This document shows, one piece after another, positions 9,306 through 18,150 of a stretch of 64,000 nt of DNA. Location of the stretch: positions 310,001 to 374,000 of the forward strand of contig JAPZUA010000002.1 of the NCBI GenBank assembly GCA_027532905.1, in the 5' to 3' direction. Source of the stretch: Magnetospirillum sp. (GTDB lineage: Bacteria; Pseudomonadota; Alphaproteobacteria; CACIAM-22H2). Within the stretch, counting starts at the first letter, position 1. Each line of letters starts with the position of its first letter. The position numbers and the translations under genes were made by a program. The notes under the pieces were generated by a model. That model did not search any database and was not told the DNA's origin. It saw only the letters and a program-made list of their open reading frames with translations.

Positions 9306-10223
9306 TCAAGGGCTGCGAAGAAACGTCAGCTTGCCGCCGGTGGCGAGATAGACGCCCACGCTGATCGTCGCCACGCCGAGCCAGTCGAGCGGCTGCGGCC
9401 ATTCGCCGAGCAGCGGGATCGCGAAGACGGTCGCAAGGACCGGCACCAGCGAGGCGAGGGCGGCACCGCGCGACGCCCCCAGCAGCTGCAAAGCGCGGTT
9501 GTAGGCGATCAGCGACACGACGCTCGACAGAACGCCCTGGATCAGGATCTGGAAGCCGATTTCGCCCCAGCCGGCCCTCGCGAGATTGGCGCCGTGGAAC
9601 AGCGCGTAATAGGGCAGGTACAGAACCGCCGACCACACGCTCACGAGGGCCGCCGCCGCGATCGGCGACAGGCCGCTTTTGCGCATCGCGACCGTGTAGC
9701 TCGCCCACAGCATGGCGCCGCAAACGAACAGCAGCTGGCCGCGCCATTCGCCGCCCGCCCCGTGCGCAAGCCCGGCCCCGGCAAGGGTGCCCACGCCGAG
9801 AGGGATCAATAGGAAGCCGAGCCGCCTTGTGCCCGCGATTTTCTCGCCGAGGATCAGCACCGACAAGAGTGCGACGAACAGCGACATGGTGCCCGGCATC
9901 AAGACCGCGCCGTGGGCGATGGGCGCGAACATAAAGGCCGACGCGGCGACGAGTTGGTAGACGAAGCCTGCCCCCAGCAACATCGCCGCCCAGATCGCTA
10001 TCCCGGTGCCGCCGCCGGGGCCGACGCGGCGCGGATCAAGGCCGCTGCGCCAGGCGACGGGCAGCAGAATCAGGCCCGCCGTGCCGAAGCGCAGGGCCGT
10101 GAGGTCCCAAAAATCGAGCGTGCTTTTCACGCCCCAGCGCGTTGCGAGCATCCAGGCGACCCAGATCGAAATCGCAAACAAGCCCCACGCGAAGCCGCGA
10201 AACGTCGCCGAAGCGCTGTACAT
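9306..10223 (-). CDS. EamA-family (DMT superfamily) transporter
   Basis: The 305-residue integral membrane protein has about ten hydrophobic segments in two EamA repeats, for example around GLFAISIWVAWMLATRWGVK and LLFVCGAMLWASYTVAMRKSGLS. Such proteins usually export amino acids or other small metabolites; the substrate cannot be read from sequence. It is divergent from a LysR regulator, a common arrangement in which the regulator controls the exporter. Confidence 0.85.
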   Translation of the reverse strand: MYSASATFRGFAWGLFAISIWVAWMLATRWGVKSTLDFWDLTALRFGTAGLILLPVAWRSGLDPRRVGPGGGTGIAIWAAMLLGAGFVYQLVAASAFMFAPIAHGAVLMPGTMSLFVALLSVLILGEKIAGTRRLGFLLIPLGVGTLAGAGLAHGAGGEWRGQLLFVCGAMLWASYTVAMRKSGLSPIAAAALVSVWSAVLYLPYYALFHGANLARAGWGEIGFQILIQGVLSSVVSLIAYNRALQLLGASRGAALASLVPVLATVFAIPLLGEWPQPLDWLGVATISVGVYLATGGKLTFLRSP

Positions 10224-10241
10224 TATTTGGTTCGCCGCAGT

Positions 10242-10256
10242 TTAATCATTTGTTAA
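10242..10256. promoter_or_regulatory. TTAA-N7-TTAA motif in a divergent promoter region
   Basis: TTAATCATTTGTTAA matches the CtrA cell-cycle regulator box (TTAA-N7-TTAA). It lies 19 bp before the EamA transporter start and 81 bp before the lysR start. Its AT-rich dyad could equally be part of a LysR operator. Confidence 0.35.
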
Positions 10257-10336
10257 ATTCAATGGACTCTGGCGCTCCGTGCTATAAGCTTACCGAATGG
10301 ATGCGCGAATCTGTAATTAGAGAGAATCATAGTCGG

Positions 10337-11230
10337 ATGAGCACTTCAAGCATCAATGTCGGGCAGTTGCGCGCTTTCCTTGCGGTTTTGGACGAGGGCG
10401 GATTTACGGCTGCCGCGCATAAACTCGGTCTGACCCAGTCGGGCGTGAGCCAGGCGGTGGCGGCCCTCGAGGAGTCGCTGGGCGTGGTGCTGCTGCTGCG
10501 CACGCGCGGCCGCGTGGCGGCGACGGCGCCTGGGGCGGCGATCCAGGCCGATGCGCGTGCGGCTCTCGATGCGATCGAGCGGGTGCGCACGCGCGCCCAG
10601 GCTTTGACGGGCCTCCAGAGCGGGCGCGTGCGCGTGGGCAGCGTTTCGAGTGCGGCCACGCGCCTGCTGCCGCCGATCATCAAGAATTTCAGCACGCGCT
10701 ATCCCGGCATCGAAGTGGTGCTGATCGAGGGGACCGACCACGAGGTACGTGATTGGGTCGTCGGCAGCACCGTCGATATCGGGCTTACGGCTGAATTGCC
10801 GCGCGATTTCGACACGATTCCGGTCGCCGAAGACGATCTGCTCGCGATCATGCCCAAGCGCCATCGGCTCGCCAATTCCGAGAAAGTGTCGCCGGCCGAT
10901 CTCGCCGACGAAAGTTTCGTGATGCCCAACGGCGGTTCGGAAGCCGACATCCGCGCGCTGTTCGCGCGCGAAGCAATCGTGCCGCGCGTTGCCTTCTCGG
11001 TGCGCGACCAGACCGCTTTGATGGCGATGGTGCGCGAAGGGGTGGGCGTGTCGATCGTGCCCGAATTGAGCGTGCCGTCGGGCGAACGGCGCCTGGCAGT
11101 GGTCCCGCTCGATCCGCCCGCCAAACGGCGCCTGTGCGCGGTCACCCCGCGCGAAGGCCTGTCGCCGGCCGCCGGCGCTTTCCTGGACTCGCTCGCCGCC
11201 GCCGGCCGCCAGTTCCAGGGCCGCGCCTAA
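10337..11230 (+). CDS. LysR-family transcriptional regulator
   Basis: The 297-residue protein has a canonical N-terminal winged HTH (QLRAFLAVLDEGGFTAAAHK, then LGLTQSGVSQAVAALEESLG). A substrate-binding domain follows from about residue 90 (GRVRVGSVSSAATRLLPPI), with VREGVGVSIVPEL near the end. The ATG at 10337 sets the usual spacing to the HTH. It is divergent from the EamA transporter, the likely target. The stop is 10 bp from that of the convergent protease gene. Confidence 0.9.
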   Translation: MSTSSINVGQLRAFLAVLDEGGFTAAAHKLGLTQSGVSQAVAALEESLGVVLLLRTRGRVAATAPGAAIQADARAALDAIERVRTRAQALTGLQSGRVRVGSVSSAATRLLPPIIKNFSTRYPGIEVVLIEGTDHEVRDWVVGSTVDIGLTAELPRDFDTIPVAEDDLLAIMPKRHRLANSEKVSPADLADESFVMPNGGSEADIRALFAREAIVPRVAFSVRDQTALMAMVREGVGVSIVPELSVPSGERRLAVVPLDPPAKRRLCAVTPREGLSPAAGAFLDSLAAAGRQFQGRA

Positions 11231-11240
11231 AAGACGCGCC

Positions 11241-12869
11241 CTATCTGCATTCGATCTGGAAGGTGAAGCTGCGCGACAGGTCGGCGACGTCGGCTGCTTT
11301 CATGTCGCGTTGCGAGGGCGCTTCGGCATAGCGCTGGCCGCCGGCGTCCAGGAACAGGCGCGCGACCGCCCCCTGCACGGCGAAGTTCACGTTCTGCGGA
11401 ATGTCGCCCGTCGCTTGCGCCACGCGCTGCGCATTAAGTTTGCTAACCACCACGCCCACGAGATTGCCCGAAAGATCGAGCAGCGGCCCGCCCGAATTGC
11501 CGGGCTGCACGGGCGCCGTGATCTGCATGAGCGCGATATTGCCGCCAAGGCCCGACATGGCGCTCACATTGCCGGTCGTGATGTTGAGCCCGTTCTGCAG
11601 CAACGTGGGCAGCGGAAAGCCCGAAACCACGATGTCGTCGCCCGCCCGGATCGAGGGCTGGGCGCGGAAGCGCACGAACGGCACGGTGCCGCGCACGTCC
11701 ACCTTGATCAAGGCAAGATCGTTGCGCTCGTCCTTGCGCACGAGCTGGGCCGCGACGCGGCCGGTTTCCAACATCACGCCGATGCGCTGGCAATCGCCGG
11801 CAACATGCGCGTTCGTGAGCATGTGGCCTTGCGCCGATATGAAAAAGCCGGTGCCGAAAGATTGTTCGGTGCCGCGCGCTTGCCCCCCGCTGTCGGGCGC
11901 AGATGCGTTCGGCGGGCCCGATGCGCGCGCACTCGACGCGTCGAACGCGACTTCGGCGACCGCGCACAGATCCTGGCTGCGCCGTTCTTCGCGCCGGTCG
12001 TCGTCGTAGACGACCGCGATGTCCCACTGGCAGGGGCCTTGCGGCAGGGGTACGTCGAAGCGCCGGCCGGCGGCGAGCACATTGTCGCCGAGACGGTCGC
12101 GGCCCCAATCGGTTTCGGTCGCGCGCGACACGTAGAGCTGTGCGATTGTGCGCGGCGAGCGGTTGACCAGCGCAAAACTCGGATCGCCCGTGGCCGCCTG
12201 GGCATTGCCGCGCGCGGCCGGCGGGGCGGCACCGCGCACGCGTGCGGTCGAAGCGTCGAACGCAAGCTCGGTCACGTTGCACAAATTGAGGGACTGTTTT
12301 TCCTCGCGCCGGTCGTCGGCATAGACGACCGCGATGTCCCACACGCAATCGCCGTTGGGCAGCGTCACCTGGAAGCGGCGGCCCGCGCCCAACACGTCGG
12401 TGCCCAGCCGGTCCTGGCCCCAATTGCGTTCGCGCGAAAGGGAAGCGTAGATCTGCGTGATCGTCGATCGAGAGGCGTTGACGAGTTCGAAGCTCGGATC
12501 GCCGCGTTCGGATGTCTGCGGTGCCGCGGCGGCAGGCGCACCGCCGTCGAACGCCATTTCTGACAATTGGCAGAGATTCTGGCGCCGCCGCTCTTCGGCT
12601 TGGCCGCCGCGATAGACGATGCGCACGTCGAAGACGCAGTCGGTGGCCGCCGGCCGCACTGTCTTGCGCGCACCGGGCAGGATCACGTCGTTGCGCAGCA
12701 CGTCCTGCCCCCAATCGTCGAGCGACGATGGCGAGACATAGACCTCGAAGATTGGCACACGCGCGCGGTTCACGATTTCGAACGTCGTGTCGTTCTGTGC
12801 TTGCGCGCTGCCGGCAAACGCGGCGACCGCGAACAACAGCAATGCCAAAAAGCGACCGGTACGCCCCAT
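11241..12869 (-). CDS. Secreted trypsin-like serine protease with three N-terminal repeats
   Basis: The 542-residue protein has a signal peptide (1-24, ending SAQAQ). Three repeats follow at about 29-108, 126-205 and 230-310, each with a WGxDxL block, a central basic-acidic patch and two Cys exactly 22 residues apart (78/100, 175/197, 280/302). A chymotrypsin-fold protease comes next with His355 (TNAHVAG), Asp384 (RNDLALIKV) and Ser459 (QPGNSGGPLL), like DegP/HtrA. No PDZ domain follows; the last 80 residues are short and end in IECR. The repeats probably form disulfide-stabilised periplasmic modules, perhaps for substrate or wall binding (inference). I recognise no named family for the repeat. 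Confidence 0.8.
   Translation of the reverse strand: MGRTGRFLALLLFAVAAFAGSAQAQNDTTFEIVNRARVPIFEVYVSPSSLDDWGQDVLRNDVILPGARKTVRPAATDCVFDVRIVYRGGQAEERRRQNLCQLSEMAFDGGAPAAAAPQTSERGDPSFELVNASRSTITQIYASLSRERNWGQDRLGTDVLGAGRRFQVTLPNGDCVWDIAVVYADDRREEKQSLNLCNVTELAFDASTARVRGAAPPAARGNAQAATGDPSFALVNRSPRTIAQLYVSRATETDWGRDRLGDNVLAAGRRFDVPLPQGPCQWDIAVVYDDDRREERRSQDLCAVAEVAFDASSARASGPPNASAPDSGGQARGTEQSFGTGFFISAQGHMLTNAHVAGDCQRIGVMLETGRVAAQLVRKDERNDLALIKVDVRGTVPFVRFRAQPSIRAGDDIVVSGFPLPTLLQNGLNITTGNVSAMSGLGGNIALMQITAPVQPGNSGGPLLDLSGNLVGVVVSKLNAQRVAQATGDIPQNVNFAVQGAVARLFLDAGGQRYAEAPSQRDMKAADVADLSRSFTFQIECR
11940..12785 (-). repeat. Three tandem ~80-residue coding repeats in the protease
   Basis: Each unit runs FxLVNxSxxTIxQxYxS, WGxDRLGxxVL, GRRFxVxLPxG, CxWDIAVVYxDDRREE, LCxVxExAFD. 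Units 2 and 3 are closest; unit 1 is more diverged. Units are joined by Ala/Pro-rich linkers, which points to internal duplication. Confidence 0.8.
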
Positions 12870-12949
12870 CGAATCCCCGCAGTCTCGCGACGAATTCGAC
12901 GCGATAGAGAAGTCGTAGCGCGCGAGGCGCGTTCTGGCAATCCGGTGCG

Positions 12950-14125
12950 TCAGCCGCGCTTCCAGCGCGCGAGGGCGTAGATCGCGCCGCCTGCGATCAA
13001 GCCCCAGAAAGCGCCGCTCACCCCGCCGAACGAAACGCCCGAGGCGGTCACAAGGAACGTGACGATCGCGGCTTCGCGATCTTCGGGCGCTTGCATGGCC
13101 CCCAGCAAGGCACTGGCAAGTGCGCCCAGCAATGCCAAGCCCGCCACGGCCTGGATCAGCACCGGCGGGGCGGCCGCGATGAAGGCGGTTGCAGCCCCGG
13201 CCAGCAAGCCGAAGGCGAGATAGCCGATACCGCAGAAGCCCGCCGCCCAATAGCGGCGCGCAGGATCGGGGTGCGCGTCGGGCCCGGTGCACATCGCCGC
13301 CGTAAGCGCCGAGAGATTGACCGCATGGCCGCCGAAAAACGATGCCCCCATCGTGAAGAGGCCTGTGAGGCGGAACAAGGGGGCAGGGGCGGGCGTATAA
13401 CCGTTCACCTTCAGCACGGCAAAGCCCGGAATGTTCTGCGATGCCATCGTGACGATGAAAAGCGGGATCGCAATGCCGATCGTGGCGTCGAGCGTGAAGA
13501 CGGGCATGCCGAATTCGATCTGCGGTACGAGGCTGATCGCCGCGAAATTGCCGGCAGGTGTTTGCGCCCAAATGATCGCGACCGTCACGGCAACGGCGGC
13601 CGGTACGGCATAAAGGCGGCTCAGCTTGGCGACGAGCGCCCACGTCACGACGATCGCCAAACCTTGCCACGGCAATTGCGCCACGGCCTTGACCGGTGCC
13701 AGGCACAGGCCCAACAGAATGCCCGCCAGCATCGCATTGGCAAGCGAGGCCGGGATCGCCGACACCCAGGTTCCGAGGCGTTGCCAATAGGCGCAGGCCA
13801 AGATCAGCAAGCCGCAAACAAGAAATGCGCCGGTCGCCGCGGCAAAGCCGCCAGACAAAACGCCGGACGTAGCGAGCAACGCAGCACCAGGCGTGGACCA
13901 CGCGATGGCAACCGGCGTGCGGCTCGAGAAACTCGTCCATACGGTGGCAAGCCCCATCGCGAGCGAGACGGCGAGCAGGCCGGATGCGGCTTGTGCGGGC
14001 GAAGCGCCCACGGCCGTGAGGCCCTGCACGATGACGGCAAAGGAACTTGCACAACCGACAAACGCGGCGAGCAGCCCCATGGTCATGGCTTGCGTCGAGA
14101 AATCCTTGAACATGGCGCGTTGCAT
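12950..14125 (-). CDS. benE: BenE-family benzoate/H+ symporter-like membrane protein
   Basis: The protein of about 391 residues has 11-12 hydrophobic segments. FVGCASSFAVIVQGL near the start, STPGAALLATSGV, and the conserved segments FIVTMASQNIPGFAVLKVNG and FGGHAVNLSALTAAMCTGPDAHPDP identify the BenE (YdcO) family within the APC superfamily. The substrate is uncertain, since most BenE-like proteins are uncharacterised and no aromatic catabolism genes lie nearby. The start is unclear: 14125 and 14113 are ATG candidates and 14149 a TTG; none has a convincing RBS. Confidence 0.8.
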   Translation of the reverse strand: MQRAMFKDFSTQAMTMGLLAAFVGCASSFAVIVQGLTAVGASPAQAASGLLAVSLAMGLATVWTSFSSRTPVAIAWSTPGAALLATSGVLSGGFAAATGAFLVCGLLILACAYWQRLGTWVSAIPASLANAMLAGILLGLCLAPVKAVAQLPWQGLAIVVTWALVAKLSRLYAVPAAVAVTVAIIWAQTPAGNFAAISLVPQIEFGMPVFTLDATIGIAIPLFIVTMASQNIPGFAVLKVNGYTPAPAPLFRLTGLFTMGASFFGGHAVNLSALTAAMCTGPDAHPDPARRYWAAGFCGIGYLAFGLLAGAATAFIAAAPPVLIQAVAGLALLGALASALLGAMQAPEDREAAIVTFLVTASGVSFGGVSGAFWGLIAGGAIYALARWKRG

Positions 14126-14140
14126 AGCCAAACGCCGGCT

Positions 14141-14166
14141 GTTTTGCAAAGCCCAACGTTTTGCAA
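14141..14166. promoter_or_regulatory. Direct repeats GTTTTGCAA upstream of benE
   Basis: GTTTTGCAA occurs at 14141-14149 and 14158-14166, 17 bp apart, just before the benE start on the opposite strand. The first includes the palindrome TTTGCAAA, the core I associate with RamB/ScfR sites, so control by the nearby scfR product is possible. Confidence 0.4.
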
Positions 14167-14194
14167 TTCAGGGCGAATCGGCTGGTGTCGAGCG

Positions 14195-14902
14195 CTATGC
14201 CTCGGCTTCGAGCCGATACCCAAGCCCGCGCTGGGTCTTGATAAGGCGGATCGCGTGTCCTTCGTCGATTTTGCTGCGCAGGCGGCCAATATAGACGTCG
14301 ACGACGTTTGTCAGAGGATCCTCGTTCAAACCCCATATGTTCGACAGGATGCGTTCTCTGCTGAAAAGCTTGCCCGGCGAATTCATCAAGAGTTCGAGAA
14401 GCGCCAATTCCTTTGCGGTCAGGGAAATCGGCCGGCCTGCGCGGCTCGCCTTCATAGTCGTGCGGTCGAGTTGGAGGTCGGCGACGCGAAGTATCGTCTC
14501 TGCAGGCTTCTTGATTTCGCGGCCGCGCCGACCGAGCGCCTGGAGCCTTGCGAGCAGTTCGTCGAAATCGAACGGTTTGCACAGATAGTCGTCTGCGCCC
14601 AGCCGCAAGCCGGAAATCCGATCTTCGACCGTCGACATGGCGGTCAGCATGAGGATCGGAAGCTGGATGTTCTGCGCGCGCAGCGTTTGGCAAACGTCGA
14701 GGCCGCTCAGATCGGGAAGCATCAGATCGAGGACAAGTATTGTGCTTTCCCCGTCGGACATGAAGCTCTGCCAGGCTTGCTGCGCCAACTCGATTCCGTC
14801 GCGACCGGTGCATGCGACGCGAACCGACATGCTCTCTGCGCTCAGTCCCCGCTGAAGAAAGTCGGCAATCCTGCGGTCGTCTTCGATCAGAAGGATTTTC
14901 AT
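14195..14902 (-). CDS. OmpR/PhoB-family response regulator
   Basis: The 235-residue protein has a receiver domain with the acidic pair in LLIEDDRRIA, phospho-acceptor Asp59 (LVLDLMLPDLSG), switch Thr (LMLTAMS) and Lys (LCKPFDFDEL). A winged-helix output domain follows (SLTAKELALLELLMNSPGKL, VVDVYIGRLRSKID, RGLGYRLE). Its ATG overlaps the stop region of nothing upstream in the operon but its start codon (14900-14902) overlaps the histidine kinase stop, so the kinase gene is first and translation is coupled. Confidence 0.93.
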   Translation of the reverse strand: MKILLIEDDRRIADFLQRGLSAESMSVRVACTGRDGIELAQQAWQSFMSDGESTILVLDLMLPDLSGLDVCQTLRAQNIQLPILMLTAMSTVEDRISGLRLGADDYLCKPFDFDELLARLQALGRRGREIKKPAETILRVADLQLDRTTMKASRAGRPISLTAKELALLELLMNSPGKLFSRERILSNIWGLNEDPLTNVVDVYIGRLRSKIDEGHAIRLIKTQRGLGYRLEAEA

Positions 14903-16539
14903 GCGGGACGTCCGCCTTGCGCGATTGCGAGCGGCAGCGACACGATCGCGGAAGTGCCGCAGTTAAGAGCGCTCTTCAGCACGATGTCGCCGCCGTGGCC
15001 GCGCGCAAGGACCCGAGCGATAGGCAAACCCAGACCGCTTCCATCGGCGCAGTGCGTCTTGGCATTGAGCGCGCGATGGCCGCGATCGAAGACTTTGGCC
15101 AACTCGCTTTCGTCGATGCCGATTCCGTCGTCGCTGACGGTCAATTCGGCCCAGGGAACCCCGCGCTCCGTGCGGCATGCCGAAAGAGTGACGGTTCCGC
15201 CGGGCCGCGAGTATCGGACGGCATTGTCGATAAGGACGAGAAGCAGCTGTTTCAGCCGTTCCGCGTCGCCGAGCATCGTCATCCTGGTCGGCCACGGTTC
15301 CCGCGCAAGGTCGATTCCGCGCGCGAACGCCAGTGCCCGCCCGAGCCAAAAAACCTCTTCCAGAACGTCGTCGATGTCTACGGGAACTCTGCGCAACGAA
15401 AGCGAATCGATGTCGCTGCGCGCCATCGTCAGCAGGTCGTCGATGCTAGCGGCGAGCTGCCGCGAATAGTCCTCGACGCGCTGCAGAGACTCTCGGTACT
15501 CGCTCGTCGGCTTCGCGCCGCCGCGCAGCGCGATCTGCGCCTCGCCGCGAATCGCAGTCGTCGGCGTTCGCAGCTCGTGGCTGATGTCCGCAAACAGCTG
15601 GCGACGCCGCGACTCGGCTTCGCTTTGCGCGGCGAGCGCGACCGTGAGTTCGGCCGTGCGGCGCGCGACGCGATCTTCAAGAGCCTCGCGCGCTTCGTTC
15701 TCGCGCGCGCGATGGGCCGAAAGCTCCGCCGCCATGGCATTCATGCTCTGCGCGACCCTGCCGAATTCGTCGGAGACGTCGAGCGATATCCGGTGCGAGA
15801 GTCGGCCGCTGCGCAAGGCTTCGGCGCCCTCGGCCAGTGCGGCGAGGGGCTTGCGCAAGGCGCGCGCGAAAACGGCCGCAAGGACAAATGCAGCGAAGAT
15901 GAGGGCGGCGGTCGTCCCGATCCAAAGCCGTCGCAGCCATGCCAGCGCGCGGTCCGTGTCTGCTCGCTTTTCGTCGAGGGAGAGCTGTTCGCGCGCGAGG
16001 CTTTCCTGCAGCAGCGACCGCAAGTCGCGTCCGTCGGCGGTGTCGAAGAGATCGTCGGCGATGCGCCATGCGGATGTCGCGTCGAGCGCTGCCGCGGGCG
16101 GGTTTGGCCCCGCGAGGCCGCGCGCCAGCTGTTCTACGCTCGCGGACAGGATCGCCAGCGCATTGCGGCGTTCCGCCTGCCTTTGGCGGGCCGGGATCCC
16201 GTCGTCGAGCAAGCTGGCCTGTGCATCGAGCGCTTTCAGATGCGCCAGCGTCTTCTGCATGCTTGCGATGATCTCGTCGCGCCGGTCGGGCAGCGCGCCG
16301 CTGCCGAACTGTTTCTGCGCTGCCCAGCTTCGCAGCTTTTGTTTGTCCAGCCACAGATCGGTGAAGCTCTGCTTGATGTCCGCTGCAACCCGCCCGCGCA
16401 GGACATGATGCTCCGCCAGCCCAACCGCCCAGACGGCGAATGCCCCTTGCAGGAACGCGATAGCGGCAAGGGTCGCCAATGCGACCGTGATTCGCCGTCG
16501 GAACGTGCTCGAATGGCTGGGGCCGGGAAGCTCGTTCAT
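14899..16539 (-). CDS. Sensor histidine kinase
   Basis: The 546-residue inner-membrane kinase has a first membrane segment at about 18-42, a roughly 150-residue mostly helical periplasmic sensor and a second segment around 192-212 (TTAALIFAAFVLAAVFA). HAMP follows, then HisKA with FADISHELRTPTTAIRGEAQ. The ATPase domain has N-box LIDNAVRYSRPGG, G1 DDGIGI and G2 GSGLGLPIARV. It pairs with the overlapping response regulator. The stimulus is unknown. The pair is divergent from a secreted NTF2-like protein gene 140 bp away, a plausible target. Confidence 0.92.
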   Translation of the reverse strand: MNELPGPSHSSTFRRRITVALATLAAIAFLQGAFAVWAVGLAEHHVLRGRVAADIKQSFTDLWLDKQKLRSWAAQKQFGSGALPDRRDEIIASMQKTLAHLKALDAQASLLDDGIPARQRQAERRNALAILSASVEQLARGLAGPNPPAAALDATSAWRIADDLFDTADGRDLRSLLQESLAREQLSLDEKRADTDRALAWLRRLWIGTTAALIFAAFVLAAVFARALRKPLAALAEGAEALRSGRLSHRISLDVSDEFGRVAQSMNAMAAELSAHRARENEAREALEDRVARRTAELTVALAAQSEAESRRRQLFADISHELRTPTTAIRGEAQIALRGGAKPTSEYRESLQRVEDYSRQLAASIDDLLTMARSDIDSLSLRRVPVDIDDVLEEVFWLGRALAFARGIDLAREPWPTRMTMLGDAERLKQLLLVLIDNAVRYSRPGGTVTLSACRTERGVPWAELTVSDDGIGIDESELAKVFDRGHRALNAKTHCADGSGLGLPIARVLARGHGGDIVLKSALNCGTSAIVSLPLAIAQGGRPA

Positions 16540-16679
16540 CGCGCGTTCATCTTGCTGTGAGGCTTCCGTAATTTGCCGTTCAGAGCGGCGTCAGCCGGAC
16601 CCATTAGATAAGGGCTGTCCGGCGAACGCAAGTTCGACACGGAGCAAACGACGAACTCAAACCCCAATCTGGAGATGCT

Positions 16680-17246
16680 ATGTCCATCCGCCATTCTCTT
16701 CTCGCCGCTGCCATGCTCGCTGCCGTCTCTTCCGCCGGCGAAGCGAACGCCCAAACGGCGACCGTCAACCGGGGCATTGCCGAAGCCGAAGTGCTCGCAG
16801 CACAGAGAGCCTGGTGCGGCGCGCTCGTCGACATCAGCAAGACCGGGGAGACCCAGGGCCGGGCTGCAGCCAAAGCGCTCGCCGAGCGCGTGATCGACGC
16901 TGCGTATGGCTACCAGATGGGCACGGTCCTCTTCAAGCCGACGCTGACGGTATCGCCGCAGACGTTCCGCACGACGCGCGCCGGCGCGCTCGCGTACTTT
17001 GTCGGCGGCGACTCCGCTTTCCCGGCGGATACCGGTTTCGCGCTGAAGGGCTGGACCAGGTGCGACGTCGCCAACAGCGCGATCTTCATCGCCGGGGACT
17101 CCGCAGCGACCATGGGCAACGTGAACATTACCGGCAAGGACGGCAAGGTCACGACCGTCGACAAGACCTGGATGTTCGTTAAGGACGATTCGGGCAAGCT
17201 CCGTATCGTGGTCCACCATTCGTCGCTGCCCTATACGGGCAACTGA
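16680..17246 (+). CDS. Secreted NTF2/SnoaL-like protein
   Basis: The 188-residue product has a signal peptide (1-24, ending ANAQ). A compact domain follows with EAEVLAAQRAWCGALVDISK, DAAYGYQMGTVLFKPTL, LAYFVGGDSAFPADTGFALK and a C-terminal LRIVVHHSSLPY. I recognise this as a periplasmic family that databases sometimes label phosphoribosyl-AMP cyclohydrolase; the cytoplasmic HisI motifs are absent, so that name looks wrong. The pattern resembles cone-shaped NTF2-like folds that bind small ligands. No enzymatic role is evident. A strong hairpin follows the stop. Confidence 0.7.
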   Translation: MSIRHSLLAAAMLAAVSSAGEANAQTATVNRGIAEAEVLAAQRAWCGALVDISKTGETQGRAAAKALAERVIDAAYGYQMGTVLFKPTLTVSPQTFRTTRAGALAYFVGGDSAFPADTGFALKGWTRCDVANSAIFIAGDSAATMGNVNITGKDGKVTTVDKTWMFVKDDSGKLRIVVHHSSLPYTGN

Positions 17247-17252
17247 CCGAAG

Positions 17253-17290
17253 CTTCGGGGCGGGGTTGCGAAAGCAATCCCGTCCCGAAG
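17253..17290 (+). terminator. 17-bp GAAA-capped hairpin after the NTF2-like gene
   Basis: An uninterrupted 17-bp stem (two G-T pairs) runs from CTTCGGGGCGGG to CCCGTCCCGAAG with a GAAA tetraloop at 17270-17273. It starts 7 bp after the stop. No U-tract follows, so it may be a transcript-stabilising or weak terminator hairpin. Confidence 0.55.
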
Positions 17291-17400
17291 GCGGGGCGTG
17301 CGCGCGAATGGCTGTTTTCTTTGCGCGCGTCCTGCCGGCACTTGTTTTCGCTAAACCGGACGCTTTTGCAATGCCGCCCGAATCGGCCCATGTCTAGAAA

Positions 17401-18150
17401 ATGGAATGGACAGACGACGGTATCGTGCTGGGGCGGCGCGTGCATGGCGAGCATGCGGCGGTGGTGACGTTGTTCACGCCGACTTACGGGCGTCATTTGG
17501 GCCTTGCGCGCGGCGGCGGGCATGGGCGCGGGGCAGCCCTCTACGAGATCGGCAATGTCGTGCGCGCGACGTGGCGCGCCCGTTTGCCCGAGCATCTCGG
17601 CAATTACAGCGCCGAGCTTGCGCGCACCGTGGGTGCCTTGCTGCTCGACGATGCAGAGCGGCTCGATGCGCTGTCGGCGGCGACGTCGCTGCTCGAACTG
17701 GTGCTGCCCGAGCGCGAGGCGCATGCCGATCTCTATGCGGCCACACTCGGCTTTGTTTGCGCGCTCGAAACGCCCCACTGGGCGGCGGCCTATGTGCGCT
17801 GGGAGTGCCGGTGCCTGGCCGAGCTTGGATTCGGCCTCGATCTGTCGCGCTGTGCAGTCACCGGCGCGGTTGCCGATCTGCGCTATGTAAGCCCGCGTAC
17901 GGGCCGCGCCGTCTCGGGTGCTGCAGGGGCGGAACTCGCCGCCAAGCTCTTCCGATTGCCCGCTTTTTTGCTTGGCGAAGCCTCCGCCACGACCGCCGAT
18001 TTGGTGGCCGGACTCGAGATTTCCGGCCATTTTCTGCTGCGCTATGCACTGGCACCGAACGGGCAGGGCTTGCCCCCGCCCCGAGTCCGGCTCTATGAGC
18101 GCTGGCGCAAGTCTTTGCCGCCTGAAACCACGAGAACCGATCCGACATGA
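17401..18150 (+). CDS. recO: DNA repair protein RecO
   Basis: The 249-residue protein works with RecF and RecR to load RecA on SSB-coated single-stranded DNA. The N-terminal OB fold starts [20 protein letters not shown] with the typical [15 protein letters not shown] helical domain follows with [18 protein letters not shown], and the C-terminal region lies around [18 protein letters not shown]. The stop overlaps the parC ATG. Confidence 0.92.
   Translation: MEWTDDGIVLGRRVHGEHAAVVTLFTPTYGRHLGLARGGGHGRGAALYEIGNVVRATWRARLPEHLGNYSAELARTVGALLLDDAERLDALSAATSLLELVLPEREAHADLYAATLGFVCALETPHWAAAYVRWECRCLAELGFGLDLSRCAVTGAVADLRYVSPRTGRAVSGAAGAELAAKLFRLPAFLLGEASATTADLVAGLEISGHFLLRYALAPNGQGLPPPRVRLYERWRKSLPPETTRTDPT

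Noticed and set aside
12870-14813. Upstream extension of the protease frame to 1190 residues
   Set aside because: The added part is a shadow of benE and the response regulator; the signal peptide starts at 12869.
13091-15469. 792-residue rightward open frame
   Set aside because: It crosses antisense to benE, the response regulator and the kinase, all well supported.
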